From: Halarchaeum nitratireducens
GTDB taxonomy: Archaea > Halobacteriota > Halobacteria > Halobacteriales > Halobacteriaceae
Direction: 5' to 3'
NCBI RefSeq assembly: GCF_014647155.1
Contig: NZ_BMOQ01000009.1
Coordinates: 1 to 64,000, forward strand
DNA: 64,000 nucleotides
In this document: positions 1 to 8,324 of the stretch, in pieces
How the letters are laid out: each line of letters opens with the position of its first letter
How positions within the stretch are numbered: position 1 is the stretch's first letter
Program-made: the position numbers and the translations under genes
Notes under the pieces: model-generated
Told to the model about the DNA's origin: nothing
Seen by the model: only the letters and a program-made list of their open reading frames with translations
The model's database searches: none

Positions 1-375
1 CCGGCGCTGACGCGAGCCGACGTCGGGATCGCCATCGGGAGCGGCACCGACGTCGCCGTCCAGTCGGCGGATGTCATTCTCGTGCAGAACAACCCGATGG
101 ATGTAGTGCGACTCGTGAAACTCAGTAAGGCGAGCTACCGGAAGATGCAGGAGAACATCGTCTGGGCCGCCGGCTACAACGTGTTCGCGATTCCGCTCGC
201 AGCAGGCGTGTTGGCACCGATCGGGATTCTGCTGTCTCCCGCTGTGGGTGCGCTTCTGATGTCGTTGAGTACAGTAATCGTCGCCATCAACGCGCAACTG
301 CTCCGCCGGGTGGATCTATCCATCCCCGAGCTTCCAGGAGTGACACCATCCACTAGCACCCAAACTGCAGACTGA
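1..375 (+). CDS. Heavy-metal (copper-type) P-type ATPase, C-terminal end
   Basis: The reading frame is open from base 1, so only the last 124 residues are present. It begins inside the P-domain hinge: the [19 protein letters not shown] stretch is the GxGTDVA signature that lies just before the last two membrane helices of P1B-type metal exporters. Two hydrophobic helices follow (around residues 60-100 of the fragment), with a final LLRR stop-transfer end and a short polar tail. The family pumps Cu(I), Ag(I), Zn(II) or similar ions out of the cytoplasm using ATP. The metal-binding CPC motif and ATP domain lie outside the window, so the metal cannot be assigned. It ends about 400 bases before an IS gene. 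Confidence 0.9.
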   Translation, partial: PALTRADVGIAIGSGTDVAVQSADVILVQNNPMDVVRLVKLSKASYRKMQENIVWAAGYNVFAIPLAAGVLAPIGILLSPAVGALLMSLSTVIVAINAQLLRRVDLSIPELPGVTPSTSTQTAD

Positions 376-779
376 AACTCTGCCTGATCGCTTTAGGGGG
401 GGTTTTTCGATTGCATACGGTTGGTATTCGGAATCAGAAAATCGGTGCAGTTTGGATAGATGGCACTCTGTAAACCGATTTAACGGGCTATAGATGCCAG
501 TTTTCCCACTCACGCCGCGCCTCTTCTTGAGAAGCTGGTTGTCCTCACACGAGTTATCTCAGCATAGTTGATTCCAGAATCTCCCGACCAGTTTCTCACC
601 CTCAACGTCGAGCAGGATGATTGAGTCATCATCAATGAAGGTGTTAGCTATGAGTGAACGAAGCGTAGCTGCGAGACTTACAGAGTACTTGTTTGTGCTG
701 ACCGATTCAACAGCAGCGGTTCCTGCGCAAAGAGGATGGGATCGCGCCGCTTGTGTGACTGGCTGATGGGATAGCTCAC
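376..779. other. Non-coding stretch before the IS transposase
   Basis: About 400 bases lie between the ATPase stop and the transposase start. Beyond the T-run at 403-407 there is only a short frame from an ATG at 650 (38 codons, no recognisable family). I compared this flank with the bases after the transposase by eye and found no convincing terminal inverted repeats, so the exact ends of the insertion sequence are unresolved. Confidence 0.5.
398..408 (+). terminator. Possible T-run terminator after the P-type ATPase
   Basis: A run of seven G followed by five T lies about 25-30 bases past the ATPase stop codon. Archaeal RNA polymerase can terminate at short T tracts without a strong hairpin, so this is a plausible 3' end. 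The run is short. Confidence 0.3.
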
Positions 780-2366
780 ATGACTTCTCAGGAGCACCGA
801 TTGACCGACGCCTACCTTGTCGGGTTGACACTCACAGAGGCACTCAAAGCCGATCAGTCCCTCTGCACGGCTCTTCGAACTCTGGAGGGGCCGTTCGATT
901 CGCTCAATGACGGCTACCCAGAGTGGCATCCAGCACCGCACTCGTTCGAGGGGATGGTACGCTTGTTACTCTACCGCGAACTCACTGGCGAAAGCTACCG
1001 TTCGCTCGCCCAGTATCCCGAACTCGCAGTTGTCTTCGACTTGGAGAAAATCCCCGACGAATCGGTGCTCTCGCGGACCTGGCGTAACCGGTTCGACGAG
1101 GCGACCCGGGAGTTCGTCACCACAGCCGCCCACTACGTCATCAAGGAAGTCCACGATCGCGACATCTCAGCGCCGGAGGTGCGGCCTAAGGCAGAGATCG
1201 TCGACGATGAGCAAGAAGCCGCAGATCCAGTAGAAGACAAATCCTTCTCACAGGAGGAGATCATCCAGACAACGCGCCTCGCGCGTGATCACGCCTTCGG
1301 TCACTTCGACTCTGGTCGGGCGTCGAACGCCTCGTACGAGGACACACAATTCTTTGAGCTACAGACGTTCATGGGGATGGTCCACTGTGGAACTGCGCAG
1401 GGAGCGACTCGCTTCCAATATCGCCATGGCGAAGAGTACAGCCCCCATGGTGATACCCATCTCCGCGCCGTCAAGCAGTTCGATCCCGAAGAACTCGTGA
1501 ACGGATTCAACGAGACAACGGATCGCTTGCTCTCCGTGATCGCCTCGGAAGCATCCTTTCGAAGGCCGGTCACCGCTGCAATCGATATCACGACTATTCC
1601 CTATTACGGAGAGGTCGAAGGAATGCCGATGGTCAGCGGGACCAAGGACAGAGACGGTCGAGCATTCAAATTCGCAACCCTCTCGATCATCGGGCAGAAC
1701 ATCCCGCTCGTTCTGGCGGTTGAGCCGGTCCGTGAGAGTTCCGAGTGGGATGAGAACCCGTCGAATCAGATCCATCGTACTGTGCGACGGCTCGTTCGAC
1801 GAGCGAAAGAACAAGTTCCGATCGAGACGGTGCTGTGTGATCGAGAGTTTGACTCGATACAAGTGTTCCAGACACTCTCAAACCTCGATGTGAACTACCT
1901 CATTCCGAAGCGAGTCTCAAGCTCCGAACGGGATGTGCTCGAACAAATGGAGGGAGACGACCAAGAGGTGGCTGTTGAGTCGGCTTCTATCCATGTAGAA
2001 TCTGGATCGCATCCAATGCGGCTCCTGTACGTGCCGTCGACGAGTGGGGAGGGAACGGCCGTCTTCGCGACGAATCTACGAGTCGGTCCTGAGGAAGCCG
2101 AGACATTCTGTCAGCGCTACAGCCGCCGGTGGCAGATCGAGAGTGAGTACAAATCGATCAAAGGTGATTTTCTCGCGAAGACCTCCTCGAAAGACTACCG
2201 CATTCGTTTGTTCTACTTCGTTTTCGCGGTCCTCTTGTACAATATCTGGCGGCTCACCGACTTCCTGCTGAAAGCGAGTGTGGGAGGTGAGATGGACTAC
2301 GCACCTGTGATTACTGCGGGTGAGTGTGTTGAGCTCGTTGCCTCGTCGTTGATTCCACACGACTAA
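780..2366 (+). CDS. IS4-like DDE transposase
   Basis: A 528-residue DDE transposase. The first catalytic Asp is in DITTIPYY (about residue 269), the second in VLCDREFDS, and the Glu in the YSRRWQIESEYKSIKGDF block, which is the Y-(2)-R-(3)-E-(6)-K signature of the IS4 superfamily. The C-terminal FYFVFAVLLYNIWRLTDFLL helix is typical of haloarchaeal members. The frame is intact, so the protein may still be active. It is longer than ISH3- or ISH8-type transposases (roughly 390-440 residues), so I do not name an IS. The insertion sits between a metal ATPase and an integrase cluster. Confidence 0.85.
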   Translation: MTSQEHRLTDAYLVGLTLTEALKADQSLCTALRTLEGPFDSLNDGYPEWHPAPHSFEGMVRLLLYRELTGESYRSLAQYPELAVVFDLEKIPDESVLSRTWRNRFDEATREFVTTAAHYVIKEVHDRDISAPEVRPKAEIVDDEQEAADPVEDKSFSQEEIIQTTRLARDHAFGHFDSGRASNASYEDTQFFELQTFMGMVHCGTAQGATRFQYRHGEEYSPHGDTHLRAVKQFDPEELVNGFNETTDRLLSVIASEASFRRPVTAAIDITTIPYYGEVEGMPMVSGTKDRDGRAFKFATLSIIGQNIPLVLAVEPVRESSEWDENPSNQIHRTVRRLVRRAKEQVPIETVLCDREFDSIQVFQTLSNLDVNYLIPKRVSSSERDVLEQMEGDDQEVAVESASIHVESGSHPMRLLYVPSTSGEGTAVFATNLRVGPEEAETFCQRYSRRWQIESEYKSIKGDFLAKTSSKDYRIRLFYFVFAVLLYNIWRLTDFLLKASVGGEMDYAPVITAGECVELVASSLIPHD

Positions 2367-2662
2367 CCGGCTGATCCCCCTGAGTCCGCCGTTTGGGAGT
2401 GACAACCCTAATCAGGAGCGGCAGAATCTACGCAATTTCGCACGTCCGCCCAGTAGATGCGATCGGTAAGGATCCAAATCAGGACTGGTCGGTGAGAAGA
2501 ACCACGAAGTGATGTTAATTCGATCTGAAACTGGGCTATCCTCCGAAACTGTGGGAGCGATTGGGCGAAGATTCTGTATATCGACATACGATTTACTAGA
2601 CTTAATACTGCGCCCGCGGCGCCGCTACTCGCCGAAAACACGGGATTGGGGCGAAACGGTTT

Positions 2663-2692
2663 TGGTTTGTCTTAGAGTTGTAAGACCAACCA
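2663..2692. promoter_or_regulatory. Imperfect palindrome and TATA-like box before the integrase
   Basis: TGGTTTGTCTTA (2663-2674) and TAAGACCAACCA (2681-2692) form a 12-base inverted repeat with one mismatch and a 6-base centre. An ATTTATT box follows at 2694-2700, about 32 bases before the integrase GTG start. It could be the operator of the integrase promoter or recombinase arm-type sites. The CCAACC core recalls, but does not match, the TTAACCAAC dyads further right. The rest of 2367-2731 holds no gene I can support. Confidence 0.4.
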
Positions 2693-2731
2693 GATTTATT
2701 GTGTGGCCGACCGTGGGGGTAGGCACAGAAC

Positions 2732-3913
2732 GTGGCTCCAACTCAGACCGGCGATGACGGGCGTGAACCCCAGGGAACGCGCCTCGAAGACGCCATCGAC
2801 CGACGCCTGCGCGGCATCGATTCGGATCGCTACCGGGAGAACACCGCGACTGTCCTCCGCGAACTCGCCGCCTGGCTTCGTGCCCACCGCGACGTCGAGA
2901 CGGTTGAGGCCGTCGACGACGATGACTGCCGACGCTGGGTACAGACGTACCTCCACGATCGCGTCGTCGACGAGGCCCACCCCCTCACTTTCGATACGGA
3001 CCGTAACTTCTCGGCCGCGAGCGCACACACGTACTCCAACATCGCCCGGGCGTTCTTCTCCTGGTGTGTCGACGGCGAGCAACTCCTCGCGACGAACCCG
3101 ATGCAGCCCGACCGCGTCAAAGACGAACTCCCGGAGGACACAGAGGAAGTCGAGCAGGGCCAGCAGTTCTGGTCGGCCGACGCTCGCGAGGCACTGCTTC
3201 GCTACGTCGACACGGAGGCACACGACGCCCTGGACGACGACGCACGGGACCACGAGCGGGCGTTCCGCGATCGGGCCATCGCTTACCTCCTCGCGGACAC
3301 GGGCGCGCGTGGCGCCGAACTCTTCGCCGTCTCGGGTGACTCTGACCGCAACGGCATCCAGTGGCGTGACCTTGACGATGGGGCTATCCGTGTCTTGGGG
3401 AAGTCTCGCGACCGCGAGACCGTGCAGTTCCCGCCGACGACGCGGAAGAAAGTTGACCGCTACCGGCGCGTCCTCGAGCCCCCCTCCGAGGACTGGCCCG
3501 TGATCCCGACCGCCGACGCGACGAGCAAGTACCGCACCGTCCGACAGACACTCGCCGACCGAGAGTTCAACGCCGAGGAGATCGAGACGATTCTCGACAA
3601 CGCCGCGGATATCGACGCGGTCCTCCGCGAGTACGATATCGCGCCGCCAGCGCTCACGACCGAGGGCGCTCGCCGCGTGATGCGCCAGCTCTGCGAGGAC
3701 GCCGGCCTCGCCGTCGACGGCGAGTACCTGAAGCCGCACGGCGGCCGTCGAGGACTCGGCCACCGCGCATACACCGAACTCTCGGCCGAAGACGCTCAGA
3801 ACATCCTCCGGCACCGAAGCATCGAGACCACTCACGCATCGTACACTGAAGCCAACACCTCCGACCTCTCCGAGGACGTCGACAACCTCCTCTACGGGGA
3901 CGACTCAGCATAA
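2732..3913 (+). CDS. Tyrosine recombinase / phage-type integrase
   Basis: A 393-residue site-specific recombinase beginning at GTG. The N-terminal part (about 15-150) is the SAM-like core-binding domain. The C-terminal catalytic domain shows the first Arg in DTGARGAELF (near residue 192), a Lys in GKSRDRE, the HGGRRG box (HxxR, near 336-340), LRHRS, and the nucleophilic Tyr in THASYTEA (near 371). All catalytic positions are present, so it is probably active. It would catalyse integration or excision of an element, but no tRNA or obvious att pair is visible nearby. It directly abuts the remains of a second integrase, and a damaged near-copy of its 3' part lies at 5.7 kb. Confidence 0.88.
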   Translation: MAPTQTGDDGREPQGTRLEDAIDRRLRGIDSDRYRENTATVLRELAAWLRAHRDVETVEAVDDDDCRRWVQTYLHDRVVDEAHPLTFDTDRNFSAASAHTYSNIARAFFSWCVDGEQLLATNPMQPDRVKDELPEDTEEVEQGQQFWSADAREALLRYVDTEAHDALDDDARDHERAFRDRAIAYLLADTGARGAELFAVSGDSDRNGIQWRDLDDGAIRVLGKSRDRETVQFPPTTRKKVDRYRRVLEPPSEDWPVIPTADATSKYRTVRQTLADREFNAEEIETILDNAADIDAVLREYDIAPPALTTEGARRVMRQLCEDAGLAVDGEYLKPHGGRRGLGHRAYTELSAEDAQNILRHRSIETTHASYTEANTSDLSEDVDNLLYGDDSA

Positions 3914-4461
3914 CGGAGACGGTCGAAGAGCGCCTGCTCGTAGTCGCACTCTGCAGCTGGGGGCTCCGCTCCGGCGAGGTCGGGGGCCTCCACACCTCGC
4001 AGTTCGCTCTCACCGCCGACCCGCCCTTCGTCGCGTTCGACGAGCGGAAGAACGGCCCGGGCGAGGTCTCTCTCCTCTATGGCGTCGACGTCGTGGAGGA
4101 CCGCCTCACCGAGCTGGGTGAGCGCGAGGAGTGGAATGGCCACCTCTTCCCGTCGTCACAGTCCGCGAGTGGCCACATCGCAACCCAGACTGTCCGGAAT
4201 CGGTTCGCCGACTTCGTCACCCGCGCCGGCCTACCTCCGGAAATCGGCGGCGAGCCCCCGATCCCCTAGATGGGGCGTCGGTTCTGGTACTCGGCATACT
4301 CCGAGGCCGTCGAGGACGTCGCCGAAAGCATCGAGGAGATCGCCGCCGAGCAGGGGTCGAGCGACTCAACGGTCGTCCTCGAAAACTATCTCTCCGACGA
4401 ACGTGCCCGCCAGCTCCGCCGCGAGCATATGCGTGAGCGACTCAGCGAGGCCGTTGACTGA
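3914..4461 (+). pseudogene. Second tyrosine recombinase, 5'-truncated with an in-frame stop
   Basis: Read in one frame from 3916, this encodes the catalytic half of another integrase: LRSGEVGG (first Arg), DERKNGPGEVS (Lys), then a TAG at 4267-4269, and straight on in the same frame GRRFWYSAYSEAVEDV (Arg box) and VLENYLSDERARQL with the probable nucleophilic Tyr. The N-terminal domain is missing; the remnant starts right at the stop codon of the intact integrase. Truncation plus the internal stop make it a pseudogene. Its last 100 bases recur almost unchanged at 5852-5955. Confidence 0.8.
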
Positions 4462-4732
4462 TGCTGTCTCGCAAGGTGGCCGGCGTAATCGCGCTGGTGC
4501 TCACGCTCGCTGGCTGTGCGGACACGACATCGGTGACGTCGACGACATCAACCGTTCGGTACGGCTGATTCAGCCAGTGTTTCGGGTATTGATGCGAACG
4601 GCGATGGCGCATATACTTGATTCGAGGTCACCGTCGCTGCGGATACCTCCAACTTGAACGGTCACTGGTTCGGCATCTACATCAACGACACCTACGTCGG
4701 CCGGACAGGGGAATGCCGTAAGTCGGCTTGAA
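4461..4732 (+). pseudogene. Degraded secreted lipoprotein remnant
   Basis: An ATG overlapping the TGA of the integrase remnant starts a short lipoprotein signal, MLSRKVAGVIALVLTLAGCA, with the LAGC lipobox. The frame closes after 35 codons at 4566-4568. The rest of a plausible exported protein continues in another frame from about 4569 (ADSASVSGIDANGDGAYT, a stop, then FEVTVAADTSNLNGHWFG and on to the stop at 4732). A frameshift and a nonsense codon have therefore broken an extracytoplasmic protein. The original family is not recognised. Confidence 0.6.
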
Positions 4733-4746
4733 AAAGTGAGTGTAGC

Positions 4747-5115
4747 TTAGTTCTCGAGTTCGCCGTCGAGTTCGAGGAGCCGGTGGAGCGTCACGCCCTC
4801 GAGCTTGTACAGGAGGTCGGCGATCTCGCTGTCTTCGTTCAGCTGGTAGCGCTTGCTGTGCCCGTCGCCCGTGCTCCGGGCGAACTCGATCACGCCCAGC
4901 TCCTCAAGGTCGTCGAGGTGCTGGTAGACCGTGCTGCGCGCGGTGTCTGCAAGTCGGGCGACGTCGCTAACCGAGAGGTCGCGCCCGCGCTCTTGGACGA
5001 ATGCTTCGATGATCTTCACGCGTGCTGGGCTGCTGAGCAGCGTGATAAGTGGGCTTCTGGCGTTTAGCTGCGACCCGCCGCCTTCGGTCTCGTGCACCGG
5101 TGTGGCCTCGGACAT
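4747..5115 (-). CDS. ArsR-like winged helix-turn-helix regulator
   Basis: A 122-residue protein made almost entirely of one winged-helix domain. SPLITLLSSPARVKIIEAFV is the first helix typical of haloarchaeal ArsR/MarR-like regulators, SVSDVARLADTARSTVYQHL is the helix-turn-helix, and LGVIEFARSTGDGHSKRYQL forms the wing. It is a DNA-binding transcription factor of unknown signal; no metal-binding cysteines are present. It is divergent from the small gene at 5236. A short palindrome in the shared upstream region (5146-5163) could be its autoregulatory operator. Confidence 0.8.
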   Translation of the reverse strand: MSEATPVHETEGGGSQLNARSPLITLLSSPARVKIIEAFVQERGRDLSVSDVARLADTARSTVYQHLDDLEELGVIEFARSTGDGHSKRYQLNEDSEIADLLYKLEGVTLHRLLELDGELEN

Positions 5116-5145
5116 ATCTCAGTGAACGAGATGCGAGGCTAAAAA

Positions 5146-5163
5146 CGTTGTGCAGAAACAACG
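5146..5163. promoter_or_regulatory. Palindrome between divergent genes, candidate operator
   Basis: CGTTGT-GCAGAA-ACAACG is a perfect 6+6 inverted repeat with a 6-base centre, 31-48 bases upstream of the ArsR-like start. A TTTTTAG box lies next to it on the minus strand (5138-5144), so a bound dimer would cover the promoter. The half-sites are short and chance occurrence is possible. Confidence 0.35.
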
Positions 5164-5235
5164 AACCCGTTCGACACAGTAAACACGTTTAAGTAATAAC
5201 CGCTCGTGATTACATACGCCGGTGAATCTATCTAA

Positions 5236-5520
5236 ATGGACGACTCTGAAATAAAATGCCGTGTCGTCGAGAAGCTTCTCCGAAACCGAGTCTTTGGCGA
5301 CCACAAGTGGTCAATCGACCGTGCGGTAGACCACGCCCTTCCCAGTCACGCCGAGGGCCGCGGCCGCCAACTCATCAAGGACGAAATGATTCCGCAAAAC
5401 GAAGCCTCCATCGAAGCCTATGGTGGCGGCGCACGCGAGAACATCCGCCTTGGCGACGCTGACACTGCCATCCAATTCCTCAAGGACAACGGTGGCAACA
5501 TCCCCTTCGGCTTCGACTAG
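5236..5520 (+). CDS. Small hypothetical protein (94 residues)
   Basis: An intact 94-residue acidic frame starting at ATG, divergent from the ArsR-like gene. I do not recognise the family. It has an N-terminal helical, Arg/Lys-containing part (VVEKLLRNRVFGDHKWSID) and a more regular C-terminal part ending DNGGNIPFGFD. There is no signal peptide, membrane segment or cysteine cluster. Codon use is normal for the genome and both ends are clean, so it is likely a real gene of the accessory zone. A DNA-binding or antitoxin-like role is possible but unproved. Confidence 0.6.
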   Translation: MDDSEIKCRVVEKLLRNRVFGDHKWSIDRAVDHALPSHAEGRGRQLIKDEMIPQNEASIEAYGGGARENIRLGDADTAIQFLKDNGGNIPFGFD

Positions 5521-5643
5521 CGGTCACCGCGACCGTAGACCGAAGCTCAACACGAGCCTCTCTACCGTCTCCTTGGCACCGCTATACCGGCTGGCGATGT
5601 AGTTCTTCTTGCCGGCCTTTGAGAGCACGATAAGCCCCCCAAC

Positions 5644-6258
5644 GTCATTGACCTGCGGCGGGAGATCCTGGCTGGAGACGATCGCGTCGCCCTCAAGCCC
5701 GCCTCGAAGGACTGACCCGTGATCCCGACCGCCGACGCGACGAGTAAGCACCGCGCCGTCCGGCAGACACTTGCTGACCGGGAGTTCAACGACGAGGAAA
5801 TTGAGACAACCCGCGCATCGCACACCGAAGCCAACACCTCCGACTTCTCCGAGGACGTCGCCGAAAGCATCGAGGAGATCGCGGCCGAGCAGGGGTCGGG
5901 CGACTCGACGGTCGTCCTCGAAAACTATCTCTCCGACGAACGCGCCCGCCAGCTCGTTGACCTCGTGGAGTACAAAGCCGACGCTGAGGGAATTGTGGTG
6001 GAGTACGTTGATCCGAAGAACACGAGTCGACGGTGTCCCGAGTGTGGACACACGAGCGAAGGCAATCGTGTCAGTCAGGCGGAGTTCGAGTGCGAGAGGT
6101 GTGGTGCGACAGCGAACGCGGACTCTGTTGGAGCGAAGAACGTTGGGTGGCGGTACGTCCGTCGCGGCCTCCAGTCGTCGCGACGGACGGGCGACAGTCG
6201 ACTCGCCCTGAAGTCAGGAACGGTGACGCCGAATCGGGGATTCGTCCCGTCCGACTAA
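5644..6258 (+). pseudogene. Mosaic of two integrase fragments fused to a TnpB C-terminus
   Basis: One frame reads from integrase-like sequence (NVIDLRREILAGDDRVALK), through a TGA at 5713 where the intact integrase has Trp, into PVIPTADATSKHRAVRQTL (matches 3498-3580). It then jumps to THTEANTSDFSEDV-like sequence (matches 3836-3880), switches at GAGGACGTCG into the second integrase tail (matches 4313-4415), and at 5953 into the end of an IS605-family TnpB. The TnpB part has the CPEC...CERC zinc finger, the last RuvC acidic motif ANADSVGAKN and the usual short tail. The 179-codon open frame from the GTG at 5719 is an accident of fusion and not a functional enzyme. Confidence 0.8.
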
Positions 6259-6744
6259 CGTCGGCAGGGGCCGAGTTCACTGACAAGTCCCGCGCCACCG
6301 TGCACGGGGCAGTTGGCGTGTATGCAGGCGGAGATTGCGCAGATGAAACAACAAGACGCCGGTGGCGTTATGGTCAACAACTCCTCAATCCTCGGGCAGG
6401 TCGGCTTCGCAACCTCCTCCGGATACGTCGCCGCGAAACATGGTGTCCTCGGACTGACGAAGACTGCTGCCCTTGAGAACGGCGAGACGGGTGTCCGCGT
6501 GAACGCCGTCTGTCCCGGTTTCATCGACACGCCACTCCTCCGCGAGGGTGGTATGGAAGAGGGCTCCGAACTCCGCGAACAAATCGCGAGCAAGCACGCG
6601 ATGAACCGTCTCGGCATACCCGAGGAGGTCGCGAGCGCTGTCCTCTGGCACTGTGACGACGACGCGTCCTTCATTACTGGTGAGGCCCTCGGCGTCGATA
6701 GTGCTACCTCGCGCAATAGCCATCGCGTTCCCTCAGTTAGTTGA
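6259..6744 (+). pseudogene. Short-chain dehydrogenase/reductase remnant
   Basis: The C-terminal two thirds of a classical SDR oxidoreductase: catalytic Ser in VNNSSILGQVG, catalytic YVAAK, then RVNAVCPGFIDTPLL and the C-terminal FITGEALGVD. The N-terminal NAD(P)-binding TGxxxGxG part is absent because sequence left of about 6300 belongs to the TnpB tail. The end is also shifted: after GVD the expected G-Y-L-A-Q-stop is present one frame over (stop at 6717-6719), while the current frame runs on to 6744. Both defects argue for a dead gene. Confidence 0.75.
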
Positions 6745-6771
6745 ATGATGTCGAGCCACAGCGGAGCCTTT

Positions 6772-6789
6772 TTACTGACTAGTTAGTAA
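6772..6789. promoter_or_regulatory. 18-base palindrome, candidate TetR-type operator
   Basis: TTACTGACTAGTTAGTAA is a palindrome with a single mismatch pair. It lies 23-40 bases before the ATG at 6812, where TATA/BRE elements of a leaderless gene would sit. Size and symmetry fit a TetR-family homodimer, but no TetR gene is seen next to it. It may be left from the decayed dehydrogenase locus. Confidence 0.45.
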
Positions 6790-6811
6790 GCCAATTTGGA
6801 GACAGAAGCCG

Positions 6812-7561
6812 ATGACCGACACCACTGGTGACATTGAACGCGAGCTTGAACGGGTGCTCCCAGAGGCGGGCACTGAACATCAGCCCGACATCGGGGAGCC
6901 GTTCGCGGCGGATTACTGGTACGGCGAGCTATCGCTCCACGTGCACGACACGCTTGCGGACACCCATCACGATGGCGCGGCGACCGCTGCTGCGGGCGTT
7001 GAGTGCCTCCGTGCATATATCCGACTGCGTAGCCAACTGCTCGTCCAGTTGCACGACGACGTGGCCCACTCGTTCACAGCCGACCCAACCCATACGCTCC
7101 TCGCAAGCGACCAACTCTACGCGGCTGCATACGCTGCGCTCGCCCGCAGCGGCGGTCCAGTTTCCCTATTTGACGCCGTAACGTGTACTTCCCAGTGCAT
7201 CACGGGCGCGCTTAGCACGCACTACACAGATCCGGAAACGGCAAGCAGTCCGGGATCACTCGTGGATGGCACGATGGGGGCGCTCGGGGAGGCTGCGGCA
7301 ACAATAGGGGCCATCCTCGCGGACGCAACTGATGCCCAGCACGAGTCCGTCCGTCTCCTCGGTCGCGGTCTCGGCGCACTCGAATTCATCCGGCGCACGG
7401 ATGACTTGGAGCCCCAAGACCGTCATGTCGTCCTCCCAGATGCGGACGAATCCGGGCTAGATGTGTACGCCGACGACCGCCGCGCGGACGTACTGGGCGC
7501 GCTTGACGACCTTGACGATACCGTGGACGTGCGTGACCTTCGTGCGCTCGTCCCCAGGTAA
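6812..7561 (+). CDS. Polyprenyl synthetase-like protein without the full catalytic motifs
   Basis: A 249-residue, largely helical protein that resembles isoprenyl diphosphate synthases. QLHDDVAHSF sits where the first aspartate-rich motif (DDxxD) is expected, ASDQLYAAAYAAL matches the GDxLLaxA helix, and GRGLGALEFIRRTDDLEPQD stands at the second motif. Neither region has a true DDxxD, and the protein is shorter than the usual roughly 330 residues. It may bind prenyl substrates or be a non-catalytic partner. ATG is chosen because a palindromic promoter region lies just upstream. Confidence 0.55.
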   Translation: MTDTTGDIERELERVLPEAGTEHQPDIGEPFAADYWYGELSLHVHDTLADTHHDGAATAAAGVECLRAYIRLRSQLLVQLHDDVAHSFTADPTHTLLASDQLYAAAYAALARSGGPVSLFDAVTCTSQCITGALSTHYTDPETASSPGSLVDGTMGALGEAAATIGAILADATDAQHESVRLLGRGLGALEFIRRTDDLEPQDRHVVLPDADESGLDVYADDRRADVLGALDDLDDTVDVRDLRALVPR

Positions 7562-7828
7562 TCAAAGGGGATGAATCATTCAAATCGTCAGAGAGAAGCT
7601 GGCACAATTAGTTCTCGACCATCAAAGCTGTCGGGATAAAGTGTCCGTTGTAGCCACGGCACAGAATTACCGTTTTAAATATGGTTCCGCTTCATCGATC
7701 ACCCTCACCTGGACCCGCCCCAGTATCACCGTCGATATATTTTTTGCTTTGGCTGAGCCTGTCATAGAACTCTTCACACACTATGGTCGGTCTTATTACC
7801 ATTATAGAAAGTCATTAGCTTAGAACAC

Positions 7829-7845
7829 CGTGCACTAAGTGCACG
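7829..7845. promoter_or_regulatory. Perfect palindrome, left operator-like site of the RHH gene
   Basis: CGTGCACTAAGTGCACG is a perfect 17-base palindrome. It ends 14 bases from the stop codon of the ribbon-helix-helix gene and is followed inward by GCAGCTTAAAATTAG. The related site at 8083-8099 lies on the other side of the gene in inverted orientation, so the gene is bracketed by two sites. The rest of 7562-7828 holds no gene I can support. Confidence 0.55.
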
Positions 7846-7859
7846 CAGCTTAAAATTAG

Positions 7860-8060
7860 TCAGAAACCACCCTTTCGTTTCCGAATAATGATTTCTCGTA
7901 CCCGTTCAACGTGTTTTGTCTCGGATTGAACGAACGCTGTGAGGACGGCTTCGACGATCTCGGAGCGGCTGGCTCCGAGATCGTCACACTCAGCGACCAG
8001 TTCATCCACTTCTCGCACGATCTCCTCGTCAACAGCGACGCCAAACTTCTCTTTCGCCAT
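7860..8060 (-). CDS. Ribbon-helix-helix (CopG-like) regulator
   Basis: A 66-residue protein with one RHH fold: KFGVAVDEEIVREVDEL is the DNA-contacting strand and first helix, and LGASRSEIVEAVLTAFVQ carries the turn and second helix. A basic tail (IIIRKRKGG) follows. Proteins of this type bind palindromic operators as dimers of dimers. The ATG at 8060 is preferred over a GTG nine bases upstream because MAKEKF is a normal start. Operator-like palindromes flank it on both sides, which suggests tight autoregulation. No toxin gene is next to it, so it is probably a free-standing repressor. Confidence 0.75.
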   Translation of the reverse strand: MAKEKFGVAVDEEIVREVDELVAECDDLGASRSEIVEAVLTAFVQSETKHVERVREIIIRKRKGGF

Positions 8061-8082
8061 ATCAAACACAAGCTAAAAACAG

Positions 8083-8099
8083 CGTGCACCAAGTGTACG
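8083..8099. promoter_or_regulatory. Palindrome at the RHH promoter, right operator-like site
   Basis: CGTGCACCAAGTGTACG matches the site at 7829-7845 at 15 of 17 positions and lies 23-39 bases upstream of the RHH start, over the expected TATA/BRE region. A TTTTTAGC element on the minus strand lies between it and the gene. Binding here would switch off the regulator's own promoter. Confidence 0.6.
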
Positions 8100-8279
8100 G
8101 TGGTTTCAACTTGTCTAATCTGATTCGTCGATCCATGTGAACCCTTCTATGACACGCTCTTTGGCTGTTAATAGTGCTGATGCCGTCGGTATCAGGCCTG
8201 GTTAGGGCCTCGGTGTAGCTAGGGCTATTCCAGCAGTCCGTCGTGGCTGCGTACTTCGTTACCGACGGCCGCCATCAAG

Positions 8280-8324
8280 GGTGCAACCTCAACTGGCTGG
8301 ACACCACTGCGATGGGGTTGCACC
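8280..8324. repeat. Inverted repeat in the gap before the Lrp-like gene
   Basis: GGTGCAACC (8280-8288) and GGTTGCACC (8316-8324) form a perfect 9-base inverted repeat with a 27-base spacer. It could fold as a hairpin in RNA, but I see no tRNA features or known small RNA. The rest of the 8100-8455 gap has no gene I can support. Confidence 0.35.

Noticed and set aside
2696-3835. Long minus-strand open frame opposite the integrase (379 codons)
   Set aside because: The plus strand encodes a complete integrase with catalytic motifs; the minus frame is a by-product of GC-rich codon structure and has no domain.
5524-6051. Minus-strand frame with GLIVLSKAGKKNYIASRYSG near its end
   Set aside because: The last 40 residues look almost like a regulator end, but the rest is antisense to integrase/TnpB fragments and no start or domain supports it. 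It may be a tiny remnant of another gene.
8280-8324. Hairpin considered as a tRNA or small RNA
   Set aside because: No acceptor, D, anticodon and T-arm arrangement and no CCA-like end; kept only as an inverted repeat.
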